In this document: positions 8,357 through 17,617 of the stretch, one piece after another
Layout of the letters: the number at the start of each line of letters is the position of its first letter
How positions within the stretch are numbered: the stretch's first letter is position 1
Assembly: GCA_028716365.1 (NCBI GenBank)
Contig: JAQUPZ010000002.1
Coordinates: 372,001-436,000, forward strand
Origin: Kiritimatiellia bacterium
GTDB lineage: Bacteria > Verrucomicrobiota > Kiritimatiellia > UBA8416 > YA12-FULL-48-11
Length of the DNA: 64,000 nt
Direction of reading: 5' to 3'
Notes under the pieces: generated by a model
Database searches by the model: none
Told to the model about the DNA's origin: nothing
Seen by the model: the letters and a program-made list of their open reading frames with translations, nothing else
Position numbers and translations under genes: made by a program

Positions 8357-11245
8357 TCATTGCGCACACAACCAGTCGAGCGTGGCGCGGGAACAGATGT
8401 TCGACATCAATTGAACAAGAATTTTGTCCGATGGTTTTCCGCTGGTACCTACAAGATAGACGCATGCACCCCGGTTACTATGTTTGTAAGTCAGGAAAGG
8501 CTGTTCGCCTTCAACTTCATCCTTTTTTGAACGATCGGAAATAATTATAACCTCGGCAGATTTGGCCGTTGTTTCTCGACCACTGAAAGTCGTTTCGAGC
8601 GTGATCCATGCATCAGCGGAAAGCCCGGCAGTCAACGGGCACGATTGTACAACCTTAAGCCGGTGCATCGTTGCACTCGCGTGGGCACGAACACCAAGAA
8701 AAGTCTCGCGGGCAAAATCAGTGAGGGTGCTGCCGTCATCAGCCCGGTAATTTGCGTTGGCGTCGAGCAACAACAAACCTGTACCGGTGATAAGCAATCC
8801 TCCGTCGCGTACATATTCATTCATGCCTTCATACATTGCCTTGCTGAACCACTCGGCGCCCTGGGGAATGAAAAGGCGCCGGAACCGGTTACGTTCAGTC
8901 CTTTGCGACGGCAGGAAAATATCAACGTCCACTGTTTCCGCTGTTAATCCAGTCTTTTGGATCAACCCTATCCACGATTTCAGCGCTTCGTCAGCGGCAC
9001 GCTTCGACTTCACTTCATATTTTTTAGCATAATCCAGTATACCAATGTCCCTGTCGCGCGTAATGGATTTTGCGGCCACAGTCATCTTGTCCGTTTTCGC
9101 TGATGACTCATTCAATGCCTCGCGCGGTACTTCGGGATCATCCAGGCTTTCTTTTGCTGTCATGCCGGCAAAGACATCCGCCGATGCATAGAGTCTGCGA
9201 AATGCGTCAACAGCATCCGCAGCCCCCACCGTTAAAAGAACCGGCTGGTAAATATGGCGTATCTCCACGGGGATTCCTGCTGCAAGTTGAGTTTCAGTGA
9301 AGTCACCGATCAATGTGCCTGCGATAATGTCTTTTACACGATAGTATTTTCCGGAAAGTCCCAATCCAGCCGCATCGAGTCGCAGACTGGCTTTACCGTT
9401 ACCCCACATTGACAGACAGATGACACCATCCTTACTGACACCTTCCAGAATCCTCAATCCGGTATTGTCAACCAGCGTGATCGGTTGGCGGTTGATACCG
9501 TTGACAATGTCGGCAAAAAACGGTGCGGCTTCGACACTGCAACCAGCAGTGGAAAAATACACATTTTTGTTCTTAAACAGTAAAGGTCCATCCGTGTTAC
9601 GCTGGTTGATACAAGGTTCCGCGCCGTAAAGTTGTACCTGCTTGACACTACCCGACCAGAATTTTCCACCGCGAACGGGGAACAAACCACTGACCGGCGC
9701 GACATAACCGGATTGACCATTCCCGACAATCTCAAGACCGCAAAACTCCCGGGTAAAACTTTCTTCGTCTGTTAGATCAGGTTTGGCAGTTGTCAACGGT
9801 GTTGAGATTACAAGCAAACTGCCGCCTTTATCGACATATTGCCTGAGGCATTTCATCATGGGCTTCGATAATCCGCTCCCCATGTCTTCCGGTATGATAA
9901 TCAGCGAATAGTTGAGCAGGTTCTTGTATTTCAACGCAAACTGACTTTCCAGCAATAGCCCGTCACCATCGGTACTGGCCGTTAACGCAGTCATCAGCGA
10001 TCGGACCTTCTTGTTATACTCAGCTCCACTGGAAAGCGGGTTCTTCATGATGAAGTCATTAGGGTTGACCGCAACTGCCACACGCGCTGTACTGCGTCCG
10101 CCCTGCCAGCTGGTCATCATACCAATCCATTGTTTAAGGTTTTCTTTGCCGTAGTAGAGTTCGAGTTCTTTGGCCTGTAGACCAAGATAACCGGTATAAA
10201 TATCACCGTGTGTTGCCGAAAAATTTTTGACACCGCGATAGTATTGACGCATCTCATCCAAATAAACAGGACTGCGATACTCGAAGTAACTCACCGGCCG
10301 GCCGTGCATTGTATAACCGTAATTGCGGGCAAGGATCTGCCCCCGGTAACTCGGCCCGAAATCGAGACAGGCGCCTTTCACCTGTTGATACGGCTTGCCA
10401 GACTCGATGCTGTAACCGCTGAACCATTGCCGATCGCACAACTTCTCAAGTGTAACAATGTCATAACCCCATTTCCAGCTCTCGCCAACATATGACTCAG
10501 GCGTATAAGAACAGAAATGCGTTCTTAATCCATGTCTGTGGGCCGTCTTGGCCATCTTACACACAAATTCGTTTACGACATGATTCCTGAACAGAAAAAA
10601 ACGCCGCCACCATTTGTCTTGCGCGTCCACTTTCGGTATCTGCGTACCGGTATATTTTTCACCAAACTCTTGTTGGCAGAACCCGGTAAAATCCGCCACG
10701 TCGTCCTCGTGTTTATCCACCGCCTCCGAACAATCCACCTCGTGCCAAATAAAACCGGCAAGATTACGGAATTTGCCATAATTACGGGCAACCTCTTCAA
10801 TTTCATCGGTATAGATTTTCAGGACTTCAGGATGGTTCAACCCCTCAAATTCGGTTTTCGGATATTTCCCAGACGGCGTTGTCCACGCCAGCCAGACTTT
10901 GATGTTACATTTGGCAGTCTCCTCCAATAACTCGCGAAGGAAGTCCCGCCCTTTCATGTGTGCACTGGTAATGGCGCATGGAACTGATGTCGGATGTAGA
11001 AAGGGGCCACCGCGACCTTCCTGCTCGAAGAATAAAATCTCTGTTACGCCAACATAAGCAAGATCCTCTACAAGCCGTTTTACCGGGAAAGGATCACCCA
11101 ATGATTTTTCCCAAATACCGCGCGGCCCGCCCGGCGACATCCAGACGGTGACATCTTTTTCGCCGGCGATTGCACTGAACCCCGTAATCATGAAGGCAAT
11201 CCCCGCCGCCAACATTGTTCTCAACCGATTTTGTTTAACTGACAT
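8357..11245 (-). CDS. Large secreted glycoside-hydrolase-like protein, 962 aa
   Basis: It has an N-terminal signal peptide (hydrophobic residues 10-27, cleavage likely after A-I-A). A TIM-barrel-like region follows, with strand-like motifs such as V-W-L-A-W-T and H-E-V-D, like glycoside hydrolases that act on plant or marine polysaccharides. Two later regions, about 445-482 and 800-840, have the L-I-I-I-P / Y-V-D-K-G-G-S-L-L-V-I pattern of the glutamine-amidotransferase-like trimerisation domain seen in GH42 proteins. The family and substrate cannot be fixed from sequence alone. AGGAGG stands 5 bases before the ATG, so the start is firm and expression may be strong. It is a single gene between top6B and the divergent rhomboid gene. 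Confidence 0.75.
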   Translation of the reverse strand: MSVKQNRLRTMLAAGIAFMITGFSAIAGEKDVTVWMSPGGPRGIWEKSLGDPFPVKRLVEDLAYVGVTEILFFEQEGRGGPFLHPTSVPCAITSAHMKGRDFLRELLEETAKCNIKVWLAWTTPSGKYPKTEFEGLNHPEVLKIYTDEIEEVARNYGKFRNLAGFIWHEVDCSEAVDKHEDDVADFTGFCQQEFGEKYTGTQIPKVDAQDKWWRRFFLFRNHVVNEFVCKMAKTAHRHGLRTHFCSYTPESYVGESWKWGYDIVTLEKLCDRQWFSGYSIESGKPYQQVKGACLDFGPSYRGQILARNYGYTMHGRPVSYFEYRSPVYLDEMRQYYRGVKNFSATHGDIYTGYLGLQAKELELYYGKENLKQWIGMMTSWQGGRSTARVAVAVNPNDFIMKNPLSSGAEYNKKVRSLMTALTASTDGDGLLLESQFALKYKNLLNYSLIIIPEDMGSGLSKPMMKCLRQYVDKGGSLLVISTPLTTAKPDLTDEESFTREFCGLEIVGNGQSGYVAPVSGLFPVRGGKFWSGSVKQVQLYGAEPCINQRNTDGPLLFKNKNVYFSTAGCSVEAAPFFADIVNGINRQPITLVDNTGLRILEGVSKDGVICLSMWGNGKASLRLDAAGLGLSGKYYRVKDIIAGTLIGDFTETQLAAGIPVEIRHIYQPVLLTVGAADAVDAFRRLYASADVFAGMTAKESLDDPEVPREALNESSAKTDKMTVAAKSITRDRDIGILDYAKKYEVKSKRAADEALKSWIGLIQKTGLTAETVDVDIFLPSQRTERNRFRRLFIPQGAEWFSKAMYEGMNEYVRDGGLLITGTGLLLLDANANYRADDGSTLTDFARETFLGVRAHASATMHRLKVVQSCPLTAGLSADAWITLETTFSGRETTAKSAEVIIISDRSKKDEVEGEQPFLTYKHSNRGACVYLVGTSGKPSDKILVQLMSNICSRATLDWLCAQ

Positions 11246-11436
11246 AATCGCCTCCTCCGGCTATTGCCAGACACATCTTATTAATTACGGTTGGATAAAA
11301 ACACCGTCTTGGTCGAATGTCAAAGTGGTTTTCCGGAAACTTGTTTTAATTACTGTTTATTCGAGCATACAATATCGAACGTTATCTTCCGGATTTGATT
11401 GCGAATAAGCCGGATTGAGAATATAAAACCATACTT

Positions 11437-12327
11437 ATGCGACAAATTGGAAATCTGCCGGACGAATCATCAGCGCTGACGTTCAGCGATTATCTTTACG
11501 TAAAGGGTATCGAAAACGAAGTCGACCCTGCGAAAGACGGGTCATGGGCAATCTGGGTCCATTCAGATGAAAAACTCAAAGAGGCCGGAGATCTCCTCGA
11601 ATTGTATCGGAAGAACCCTGACCTTCCCGAGTACCAGGAGAATGCCCGCCATGCCGAGCGGCACCGCCTGCTTAAGCTCAAAGAAGACGAGGAATTCCAA
11701 AAAAAAGTCTATGACAGAGACAGAATTTTATCATGGCAAACCCAGATCGGATTGCTTTCCGGAATCATGATCGCCATAAGTATCGGAGTCTACATTTTCT
11801 CCATCTTCAACCACAGCGATATCCTGATTCAAACACTCTCAATTGCACGACATGGCGATAACATTCCACCAACAGAACCTCTGCCAGACATTATGAAAGG
11901 TGAGATATGGAGAATCTTCACCCCTATCTTCCTGCATTTTGGACCACTTCACCTGTTGTTTAACATGATGTGGTTAAAAGATCTTGGCACTGCCATTGAG
12001 AAACAACATAACTCTCTGATGCTCGGCATGCTGGTACTTTCCATCGCATCAAGTTCAAACCTGGCGCAGTACTTTGTCAGCGGTCCAACATTCGGAGGAA
12101 TGTCCGGTGTAATTTACGGCCTATTCGGTTACATCTGGATGCAAAGCAAATATAACCCGGTATCAGGTTTCTATCTCGACAAACAGATCGTGACAATGAT
12201 GATTGCGTGGTTTTTTCTTTGTCTGTCCGGCCTTGTCGGTCCAATAGCCAACACCGCTCATGGCGTAGGGCTTGTTACCGGCATGGCAATCGGTTACGCA
12301 TCGGCATATGTCAGTAATCATCAATGA
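11437..12327 (+). CDS. Rhomboid-family intramembrane serine protease (GlpG-like)
   Basis: The protein cleaves transmembrane substrates inside the inner membrane. An N-terminal cytoplasmic region (about 1-100, charged) is followed by six or so membrane segments. Catalytic signatures are complete: H172-x3-N176 in the oxyanion helix (L-H-L-L-F-N), G-M-S-G with S223 as nucleophile, and A-H-G-V-G with H275. The order W-R-I-F-T-P-I-F-L-H matches GlpG. Its end overlaps the region just before the RNA methyltransferase start, so the two are probably translated from one message. No substrate can be named. Confidence 0.92.
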   Translation: MRQIGNLPDESSALTFSDYLYVKGIENEVDPAKDGSWAIWVHSDEKLKEAGDLLELYRKNPDLPEYQENARHAERHRLLKLKEDEEFQKKVYDRDRILSWQTQIGLLSGIMIAISIGVYIFSIFNHSDILIQTLSIARHGDNIPPTEPLPDIMKGEIWRIFTPIFLHFGPLHLLFNMMWLKDLGTAIEKQHNSLMLGMLVLSIASSSNLAQYFVSGPTFGGMSGVIYGLFGYIWMQSKYNPVSGFYLDKQIVTMMIAWFFLCLSGLVGPIANTAHGVGLVTGMAIGYASAYVSNHQ

Positions 12328-12334
12328 TCCAGAT

Positions 12335-13537
12335 ATGACTGATTTCTCTAAAAATGGACGTATACTTATCACCTGCGCAAAAGCCATGCCGCCCTGGCTT
12401 TCCATGGAACTTAAAGAACGGGGGTTCCCCATTGTTACCGAACTCGATTCCGGAGTCGTGACCACAGGTTCACTGGCCGATACCATGAAGCTCAACATTT
12501 CCCTGCGGACCGCTCACCGCGTATTATTCTCCGTCAAGGAATTCCAGGCGCCAACAGCTGAACATCTTTATTCGAAAACGCTGGAAGTTCCATGGGAAGA
12601 ATATATTCCTGCCGATGGATATCTCTGCATCAATTCAGCCGTTCGTAATGAAACGATCAATGATCCGCGCTTCGCCACACTCAAGTGCAAAGATGCCATC
12701 GTAGACCGCATACGATCAGTCCACGGAAAACGTCCTGACTCAGGATCAGACCAGACAGGTACAGTCGTATTTCTTTATTGGCAGGACAACGACGTAAAGA
12801 TTTATCTCGATACTTCCGGCGAACCCCTCTCTCGACGCGGCTATCGAAAGATCCCTATGAAGGCGCCCATGCAGGAAACACTTGCCGCAGGAGTGATCCT
12901 TGCAACCGGCTGGCGCGGTGACGGCAACATGATCAATCCAATGTGCGGGAGCGGAACAATCGCGATAGAGGCCGCCCTTATTGCCCAAAAGCGGCCACCC
13001 GGATTATTGAGGACAAACTTTGGATTTGAGCATATCATAGGATTCGATCAAGGCGCTTGGAAGAAACTCCGTACCAATTCGAGAGAAACGCCTAAATCCA
13101 AAATCAACGGCAGAATCATCGCAACCGATATTGATCCGAACGCCGTCGAAGCAGCCAGAAAAAACGCCACAACCGCCGGCGTCGACAGTTTGATCGAATT
13201 CTCAGTTTGCGACTATACAAAAACCGATATACCTGATGGCGGGGGAATAGTTGTTCTGAACCCGGAATATGGCGAACGGCTTGGCGGAAACGAGGATCTG
13301 ACAAAATTCTATTTCGGAATCGGTGATTTCTTCAAACAGAAGTGCCAGGGTTACCGCGGTTATGTTTTTACGGGGAATCTTGAACTTGCCAAACGCGTTG
13401 GGCTTCGTTCAAACCGGCGCATTCCTTTTTTTAACAGCCGTATTGAATGTCGCCTGCTGGAATTTGAACTGTATTCAGGGACCAAAAGAAAAAAATATTC
13501 CAAGGAGAACGATCATGCCCCAGAACAACCATCATAA
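12335..13537 (+). CDS. THUMP-type class I SAM-dependent rRNA methyltransferase (RlmL N-terminal-like)
   Basis: This is a probable N2-guanine methyltransferase acting on 23S rRNA, by likeness to the RlmL/YcbY family. The N-terminal half fits the THUMP region. The catalytic half has N-P-M-C-G-S-G-T (SAM motif I), an acidic D-I-D-P-N-A turn, and N-P-E-Y-G-E-R-L where the family usually has N-P-P-Y. The ATG at 12335 lies 8 bases after the rhomboid stop; an in-frame ATG at 12308 would overlap it. No good ribosome-binding site marks either. The 3' end overlaps the K+ channel start by 23 bases. Confidence 0.85.
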   Translation: MTDFSKNGRILITCAKAMPPWLSMELKERGFPIVTELDSGVVTTGSLADTMKLNISLRTAHRVLFSVKEFQAPTAEHLYSKTLEVPWEEYIPADGYLCINSAVRNETINDPRFATLKCKDAIVDRIRSVHGKRPDSGSDQTGTVVFLYWQDNDVKIYLDTSGEPLSRRGYRKIPMKAPMQETLAAGVILATGWRGDGNMINPMCGSGTIAIEAALIAQKRPPGLLRTNFGFEHIIGFDQGAWKKLRTNSRETPKSKINGRIIATDIDPNAVEAARKNATTAGVDSLIEFSVCDYTKTDIPDGGGIVVLNPEYGERLGGNEDLTKFYFGIGDFFKQKCQGYRGYVFTGNLELAKRVGLRSNRRIPFFNSRIECRLLEFELYSGTKRKKYSKENDHAPEQPS

Positions 13538-14282
13538 ACACTTTGATGTCACCGTCTGGCAATTATCAATGTTAATTCTCTGCGTGTATGTTATCCTGGC
13601 AATGATTGCCCAGGAATTCTTTAATCTGCCGGAACAGATATCCATCGCATTGGATCAAATTGATTTTGCGATATGTATTATCTTTCTTGCCGATTTTTTC
13701 CTTCAATTTCACAGGGCCGAGAACAAGCTGGCATACATGAAGTGGGGCTGGATTGATCTTATATCAAGCATCCCGAATCTACAGATCCTGCGGTGGGGAC
13801 GAATGTTCCGGATCATCAGAATCCTCCGAATTCTCAGGGGCGTACGCTCAACCAGACTTATGTTCCAGATTATGTTTACAAATCGCAGTCACGGTACATT
13901 TGCATCCGTGGCTATCACATGTTTCATCCTCGTCATTTTCTCTACCATTACCATTCTGATCTGCGAGAAAGCACCGAATTCCAACATAAAAACCGCCGGC
14001 GATGCCCTTTGGTGGTCTTTTTCGACAATCTCAACAGTTGGATATGGGGACTATTACCCTATTACTTTCGAAGGTCGCATTATCGCCGCAGTCCTTATAA
14101 TGGCTGGTATCGCATTGTTTGGAACGTTCACAGCCTATGTCGCATCATGGTTCTTTACAGCTACCGGCGAAAAAGAGATGGAGATTGAAGAGAAAGCGCT
14201 CGAAGAAATTCGAAGCCTCAAGACAAAACTCGACAACATCGAAAAGAAAATCGACGAAACAACCCAATCCCCGAAAAAATAA
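13515..14282 (+). CDS. Voltage-gated-type potassium channel, 255 aa
   Basis: This is a six-transmembrane ion channel subunit, expected to work as a tetramer in the inner membrane. The S4 helix is rich in spaced arginines (R93 to R114). The pore loop carries the K+ selectivity filter T-V-G-Y-G-D (174-179). The last 30 residues are charged and heptad-like, a probable coiled coil for tetramerisation. The ATG at 13515 is preceded by AAGGAG (13502-13507); the open frame extends further upstream but that part overlaps the methyltransferase gene and is unlikely to be used. Confidence 0.9.
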   Translation: MPQNNHHKHFDVTVWQLSMLILCVYVILAMIAQEFFNLPEQISIALDQIDFAICIIFLADFFLQFHRAENKLAYMKWGWIDLISSIPNLQILRWGRMFRIIRILRILRGVRSTRLMFQIMFTNRSHGTFASVAITCFILVIFSTITILICEKAPNSNIKTAGDALWWSFSTISTVGYGDYYPITFEGRIIAAVLIMAGIALFGTFTAYVASWFFTATGEKEMEIEEKALEEIRSLKTKLDNIEKKIDETTQSPKK

Positions 14283-14374
14283 TCCGTACCCAAACAAGTT
14301 TCATGATCCTTCGTTGGTTGAATCCACCCCGGATGAATTCAACCTTGCATTGCTCGTTAATCTATACCGGAAGG

Positions 14375-14403
14375 TGGACAAACCGGGAAAGATAGACTAT
14401 ATT
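14375..14403 (+). promoter_or_regulatory. Promoter for tRNA-Gly
   Basis: TGGACA (14375-14380) and TATATT (14398-14403) are separated by exactly 17 bases, each with 5 of 6 consensus bases, and lie 16 bases before the tRNA. This is the best promoter seen in the window. Confidence 0.6.
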
Positions 14404-14418
14404 CGCCTACACCATGAA

Positions 14419-14493
14419 GCGGGAGTAATTCAGTGGCAGAATGCGACCTTCCCAAGGTCGACGTCGCGGGTTCGATCCCCGTCTCCCGCTCCA
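14419..14493 (+). tRNA. tRNA-Gly (anticodon CCC)
   Basis: All four stems fold: acceptor GCGGGAG/CTCCCGC, D stem ATTC/GAAT, anticodon stem CGACC/GGTCG with loop TTCCCAA, T stem with TTCGATC loop. The anticodon is CCC, reading GGG. The 3' CCA is encoded. It follows the K+ channel gene on the same strand with its own promoter. Confidence 0.97.
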
Positions 14494-14507
14494 ACCTCCG
14501 CCCCTGT

Positions 14508-14597
14508 CGCCCAAAGCTACGGTTGGCATGCCAGCTTCCTTCGCGCGACGTCCACAAGGGACTGCACTTCCGCCGTCGCTCAAGGAGCTATGGCGGA
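14508..14597 (+). repeat. Dispersed palindromic repeat downstream of tRNA-Gly
   Basis: Contains block CAAAGCTACGGTTGGCATGCC (14512-14532, read in two halves CAAAGCTACGG and TTGGCATGCC), which recurs with two small indels at 48319-48340 on the other strand, and a nested hairpin TCCGCC-gtc-GCTC-aag-GAGC-tat-GGCGGA (14569-14597). It is followed by a TTTTTT tract at 14615-14620. It fills the gap between the tRNA and the next gene. Confidence 0.65.
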
Positions 14598-14621
14598 CAA
14601 GACGGCTGGGCAGGTTTTTTA

Positions 14622-16322
14622 CTACTCTATTCGATATAACAGTACATCATCAAACCAGGCAACATCATCGGTACTTCTTTGATCACTAACCCCCAGAAGG
14701 ATAACCAGCTTGCCGACATTCGCGGGCACTTCAGCAACACCGGTCATCTCCGACCATTTTCCATCCTGGCTTTTTACTGGAGTAATCATCCTGTCTAGAT
14801 TCTCATGAATCCACTTACCTTCAGCGGTTTGCCAGCGAACACGTACGTGGGTCCGACCTTTACCCTGTATTCGTCCAGATGTTGTCACGACATACATTTC
14901 CCCTGCCTTGACGTCATGACTTTGTATAAAACAACCGCCCTTGACACTTTCGGCCTTTGCAGCGCCTTTACCCGACAATCCAGTTTCCCTGTCCCAGAGA
15001 AATTTGCCTTTCGATTTCTCTTCCTGCCAGGAACCCCATCCTGCAGGTGGCCGGCCATCCCGCCAAACATCTGTATTCCCTTTTGTATCTGAACATTTTT
15101 CATCTGTAAAACCGCTGTTCCTGACAAGATTCACGAGTTTTCCATCCTTCTTCAGTTCAGACATCCGTTCAGCTGCCCAGGTGGATGGATCCCGTACCAG
15201 CGCCAGCATCTTTCCACTGCCCGGGAGTGCTTCATCCCAGTTCTCCTTTTTTACCGACCCGTTTGGCGTAGGCCACCATCTGAATTTTTCGCCATAAACC
15301 CAGACATACTCATCCGCCGCACGAAGCGCGGTTGTTGTGTTGATACGAAGACGCTCCACACGTGACCCGCCGAGGCCATCAATGTACCACGGCGAAGTTG
15401 AAGGATTCCAATATGCATCAAGATACATTCCAAAACTTGCCTGTACTTGAGCGCGATATTTTGCGCGATTTTCAGGGGATACCAACTCCTGGCAGTTGTT
15501 CCTGATTGCATTAGCGGCCTCAAGATATTGTTCAACGCTGTTGTAATGATATGCACTCTCACAACCATCAACCAACGTAACCGCAGGTGGTATGGCATCC
15601 AGCCAACCATCAATAAACGACGGTAACAATCCATAACCCTGGCGTTCGAGAACCGCCTGGGGATCATTCTGAGAAATTGCATCATGACAGACCGAATTCA
15701 TAAAATAACAAAACACCACAATACCGGGATGTTCCGCCCCAATAGCCTGCATGACCTGTCGGCCCCGTTCCCTCGCCTTTTTCGAGTATTCCTCAAACGT
15801 GTGTTTATCTTTTTGCGGTTGGGCAGAATAACTGAACTGCGAATGAGGAGGCGTATACGGTTCCGGATCAAACAAAATACCTTTGACTCCTGATTGTTTA
15901 ACTATCCAGGCGGCAATACGCCAGTGATCAACTATTTTGGTCCACCCTTCGTCATCAAACCAGTCAACATTACCCGGATTGGCTCCCACCGATATGAAGT
16001 TATCAGTGAACCGCTTGAATTTGCAGGCTTTGAGGTCATTTATACACGGTTGAAACCAGTCTTTATTCCAATCAGCATTGAGGAAAGCAGCCCGAAGGCG
16101 ACATATTTTCTTGTCATCTATCCGGCCATTTACTGCGACTACAACTCCGTCAAACGGTTGCTTCTCCATTTCCGATAAATTCTCAAGCAGGGCCTTGCTG
16201 TCGGGCATGTCCCAACCAGTCTCAATCAGCTTCTTTCGCCGTCGCGTCTCCTCTGCTGATAACAGCGACATGCTCACCAAGAACAAAACCAGAAAAATAA
16301 TTATTACTTTTTGAATTTTCAT
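14622..16322 (-). CDS. Secreted TIM-barrel-like protein with C-terminal carbohydrate-binding-type domain
   Basis: The 566-residue protein has a clear signal peptide (hydrophobic 6-22). Residues about 35-390 contain barrel-like strands such as V-K-G-I-L-F-D-P-E-P-Y with acidic residues at strand ends, the look of a glycoside hydrolase, but I cannot assign a family. The C-terminal 150 residues (from V-R-N-S-G-F) resemble a CBM4/9-like jelly roll, typically opening with N-x-G-F and ending with W-F-D-D-V. GAAGG precedes the ATG. It lies just behind the radical SAM maturase gene and could be a member of the same polysaccharide-use set (inference). Confidence 0.72.
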   Translation of the reverse strand: MKIQKVIIIFLVLFLVSMSLLSAEETRRRKKLIETGWDMPDSKALLENLSEMEKQPFDGVVVAVNGRIDDKKICRLRAAFLNADWNKDWFQPCINDLKACKFKRFTDNFISVGANPGNVDWFDDEGWTKIVDHWRIAAWIVKQSGVKGILFDPEPYTPPHSQFSYSAQPQKDKHTFEEYSKKARERGRQVMQAIGAEHPGIVVFCYFMNSVCHDAISQNDPQAVLERQGYGLLPSFIDGWLDAIPPAVTLVDGCESAYHYNSVEQYLEAANAIRNNCQELVSPENRAKYRAQVQASFGMYLDAYWNPSTSPWYIDGLGGSRVERLRINTTTALRAADEYVWVYGEKFRWWPTPNGSVKKENWDEALPGSGKMLALVRDPSTWAAERMSELKKDGKLVNLVRNSGFTDEKCSDTKGNTDVWRDGRPPAGWGSWQEEKSKGKFLWDRETGLSGKGAAKAESVKGGCFIQSHDVKAGEMYVVTTSGRIQGKGRTHVRVRWQTAEGKWIHENLDRMITPVKSQDGKWSEMTGVAEVPANVGKLVILLGVSDQRSTDDVAWFDDVLLYRIE

Positions 16323-16363
16323 CTGATCCTTCCCCCTATTCTCCGTCTCTCCCTTTCACCCTG

Positions 16364-17617
16364 TCATATCTTCATCGCGCCGCAACACTTTTTATATTTC
16401 CTGCCGCTCCCGCAGATACAGGGATCATTGCGGCCAATGCCTCCAGATGGAACTGCCGTCTGTAAAACATCCAGGCTTGATGATCCGTTCCGTTGAGCGG
16501 ACTGGGCCCGGTCACGCCTTACATCCTGCGCAAGCTTTTCAAAACCGGAAAGCGCATGACTGTAAAACTTCTTCCAGCCAGCACAAAGTTCACTTAAGTT
16601 CTTCGGATCAATTCCTGTTGAATAACGGTGCTTCGGACAATCTCCAGCACAGAATTTCAGGTATTCACACTTCTCGCACAGTTCATTCCACTGCCGTTTC
16701 CTCTTTCCGAATTCTTCATACGCATGATGTCCCAGAAACGCCTGCCAGGAATCCTCCATGATGTTGCCAAGCTTCAGGTCCTTTTCCACAAAGAAGTCGC
16801 AGGTATAAATATCACCGTTATGCTCAACCACAAAATACTGGCGGCAATCTGTACCCATTGGACAGCAGTTTGTCACACCATCAACAAGTTTGAGCACTAT
16901 TGAATCAAAGAGACGTATTGAAACCCTGCGCGTATCATGTTTGATCCATAAATCAAATACTTCGCACAGGAAGTCACCCCACTCTTCCCCTGAAATGGAA
17001 TACGGCATGAGTTTGCCGTTCTTGTCAAATTCAACGCATTCAATGTACTGCTGAAAAAGAAAACCGTTACCACAAAGATAGTTGTAAACTTCCGCCGCTT
17101 TCCGGACGTTCGACCTGCTTACAAGCGTAAGGATGTTGAATTCAACCTTGTTCTGAACAAGATGACTGATACCTTTAGTTACATCAGCATGTGTTCCCCT
17201 TCCATCGGCATACTTCCGGTAAACGTTATGAATACCAGCCGGACCATCGAGACTCACGCCCACCAGGAATTTGTAATCACCAAGGTGCCGGGCAAATTCT
17301 CCGGTAATCAATGTACCGTTCGTCTGGAATCCATTGGTAACCATCAAACCAGTGCGGCCATATTTCTTCTGAAATACCGTTACCCGCTTGAAGAAATCAA
17401 GGCCCATAAGAGTCGGTTCACCACCCTGCCACGCAAAACTGTACTGCGCCTGATCTGTAGCCATGAATGATTTAACAAGACGTTCCAGCACACGGTCAGT
17501 CATCCTGTGCCGGTTGGTTTCAGGATAAAGAGAACAGCGGTTGAGGTAAAAACAATATTCACATCGCAGGTTACAGTCGCCACATGCAGGCTTAATCAGG
17601 AGAGAAAAAGGTTTCAT
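16364..17617 (-). CDS. Anaerobic sulfatase-maturase-type radical SAM/SPASM protein with SEC-C tail
   Basis: By family, this enzyme oxidises an active-site Cys or Ser of sulfatases to formylglycine in the cytoplasm before export. The radical SAM cluster motif is C15-x3-C19-x2-C22. Further features are A-W-Q-G-G-E-P-T, the G-V-S-L-D-G-P segment and a Cys-rich C-terminal SPASM region with C-E-K-C...C-A-G-D-C. The final 20 residues form a SEC-C zinc motif (D-P-C-I-C-G-S-G ... C-C-G). Its start overlaps the pfkB stop by 4 bases. No sulfatase gene lies in the window, so its clients must be elsewhere; other peptide-modifying roles are possible. Confidence 0.85.
   Translation of the reverse strand: MKPFSLLIKPACGDCNLRCEYCFYLNRCSLYPETNRHRMTDRVLERLVKSFMATDQAQYSFAWQGGEPTLMGLDFFKRVTVFQKKYGRTGLMVTNGFQTNGTLITGEFARHLGDYKFLVGVSLDGPAGIHNVYRKYADGRGTHADVTKGISHLVQNKVEFNILTLVSRSNVRKAAEVYNYLCGNGFLFQQYIECVEFDKNGKLMPYSISGEEWGDFLCEVFDLWIKHDTRRVSIRLFDSIVLKLVDGVTNCCPMGTDCRQYFVVEHNGDIYTCDFFVEKDLKLGNIMEDSWQAFLGHHAYEEFGKRKRQWNELCEKCEYLKFCAGDCPKHRYSTGIDPKNLSELCAGWKKFYSHALSGFEKLAQDVRRDRAQSAQRNGSSSLDVLQTAVPSGGIGRNDPCICGSGRKYKKCCGAMKI

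Noticed and set aside
14357-14557. ORF reading E-T-G-I-E-P-A-T on the minus strand across tRNA-Gly
   Set aside because: A well-known artefact from translating the antisense of a tRNA; the tRNA fold is perfect.
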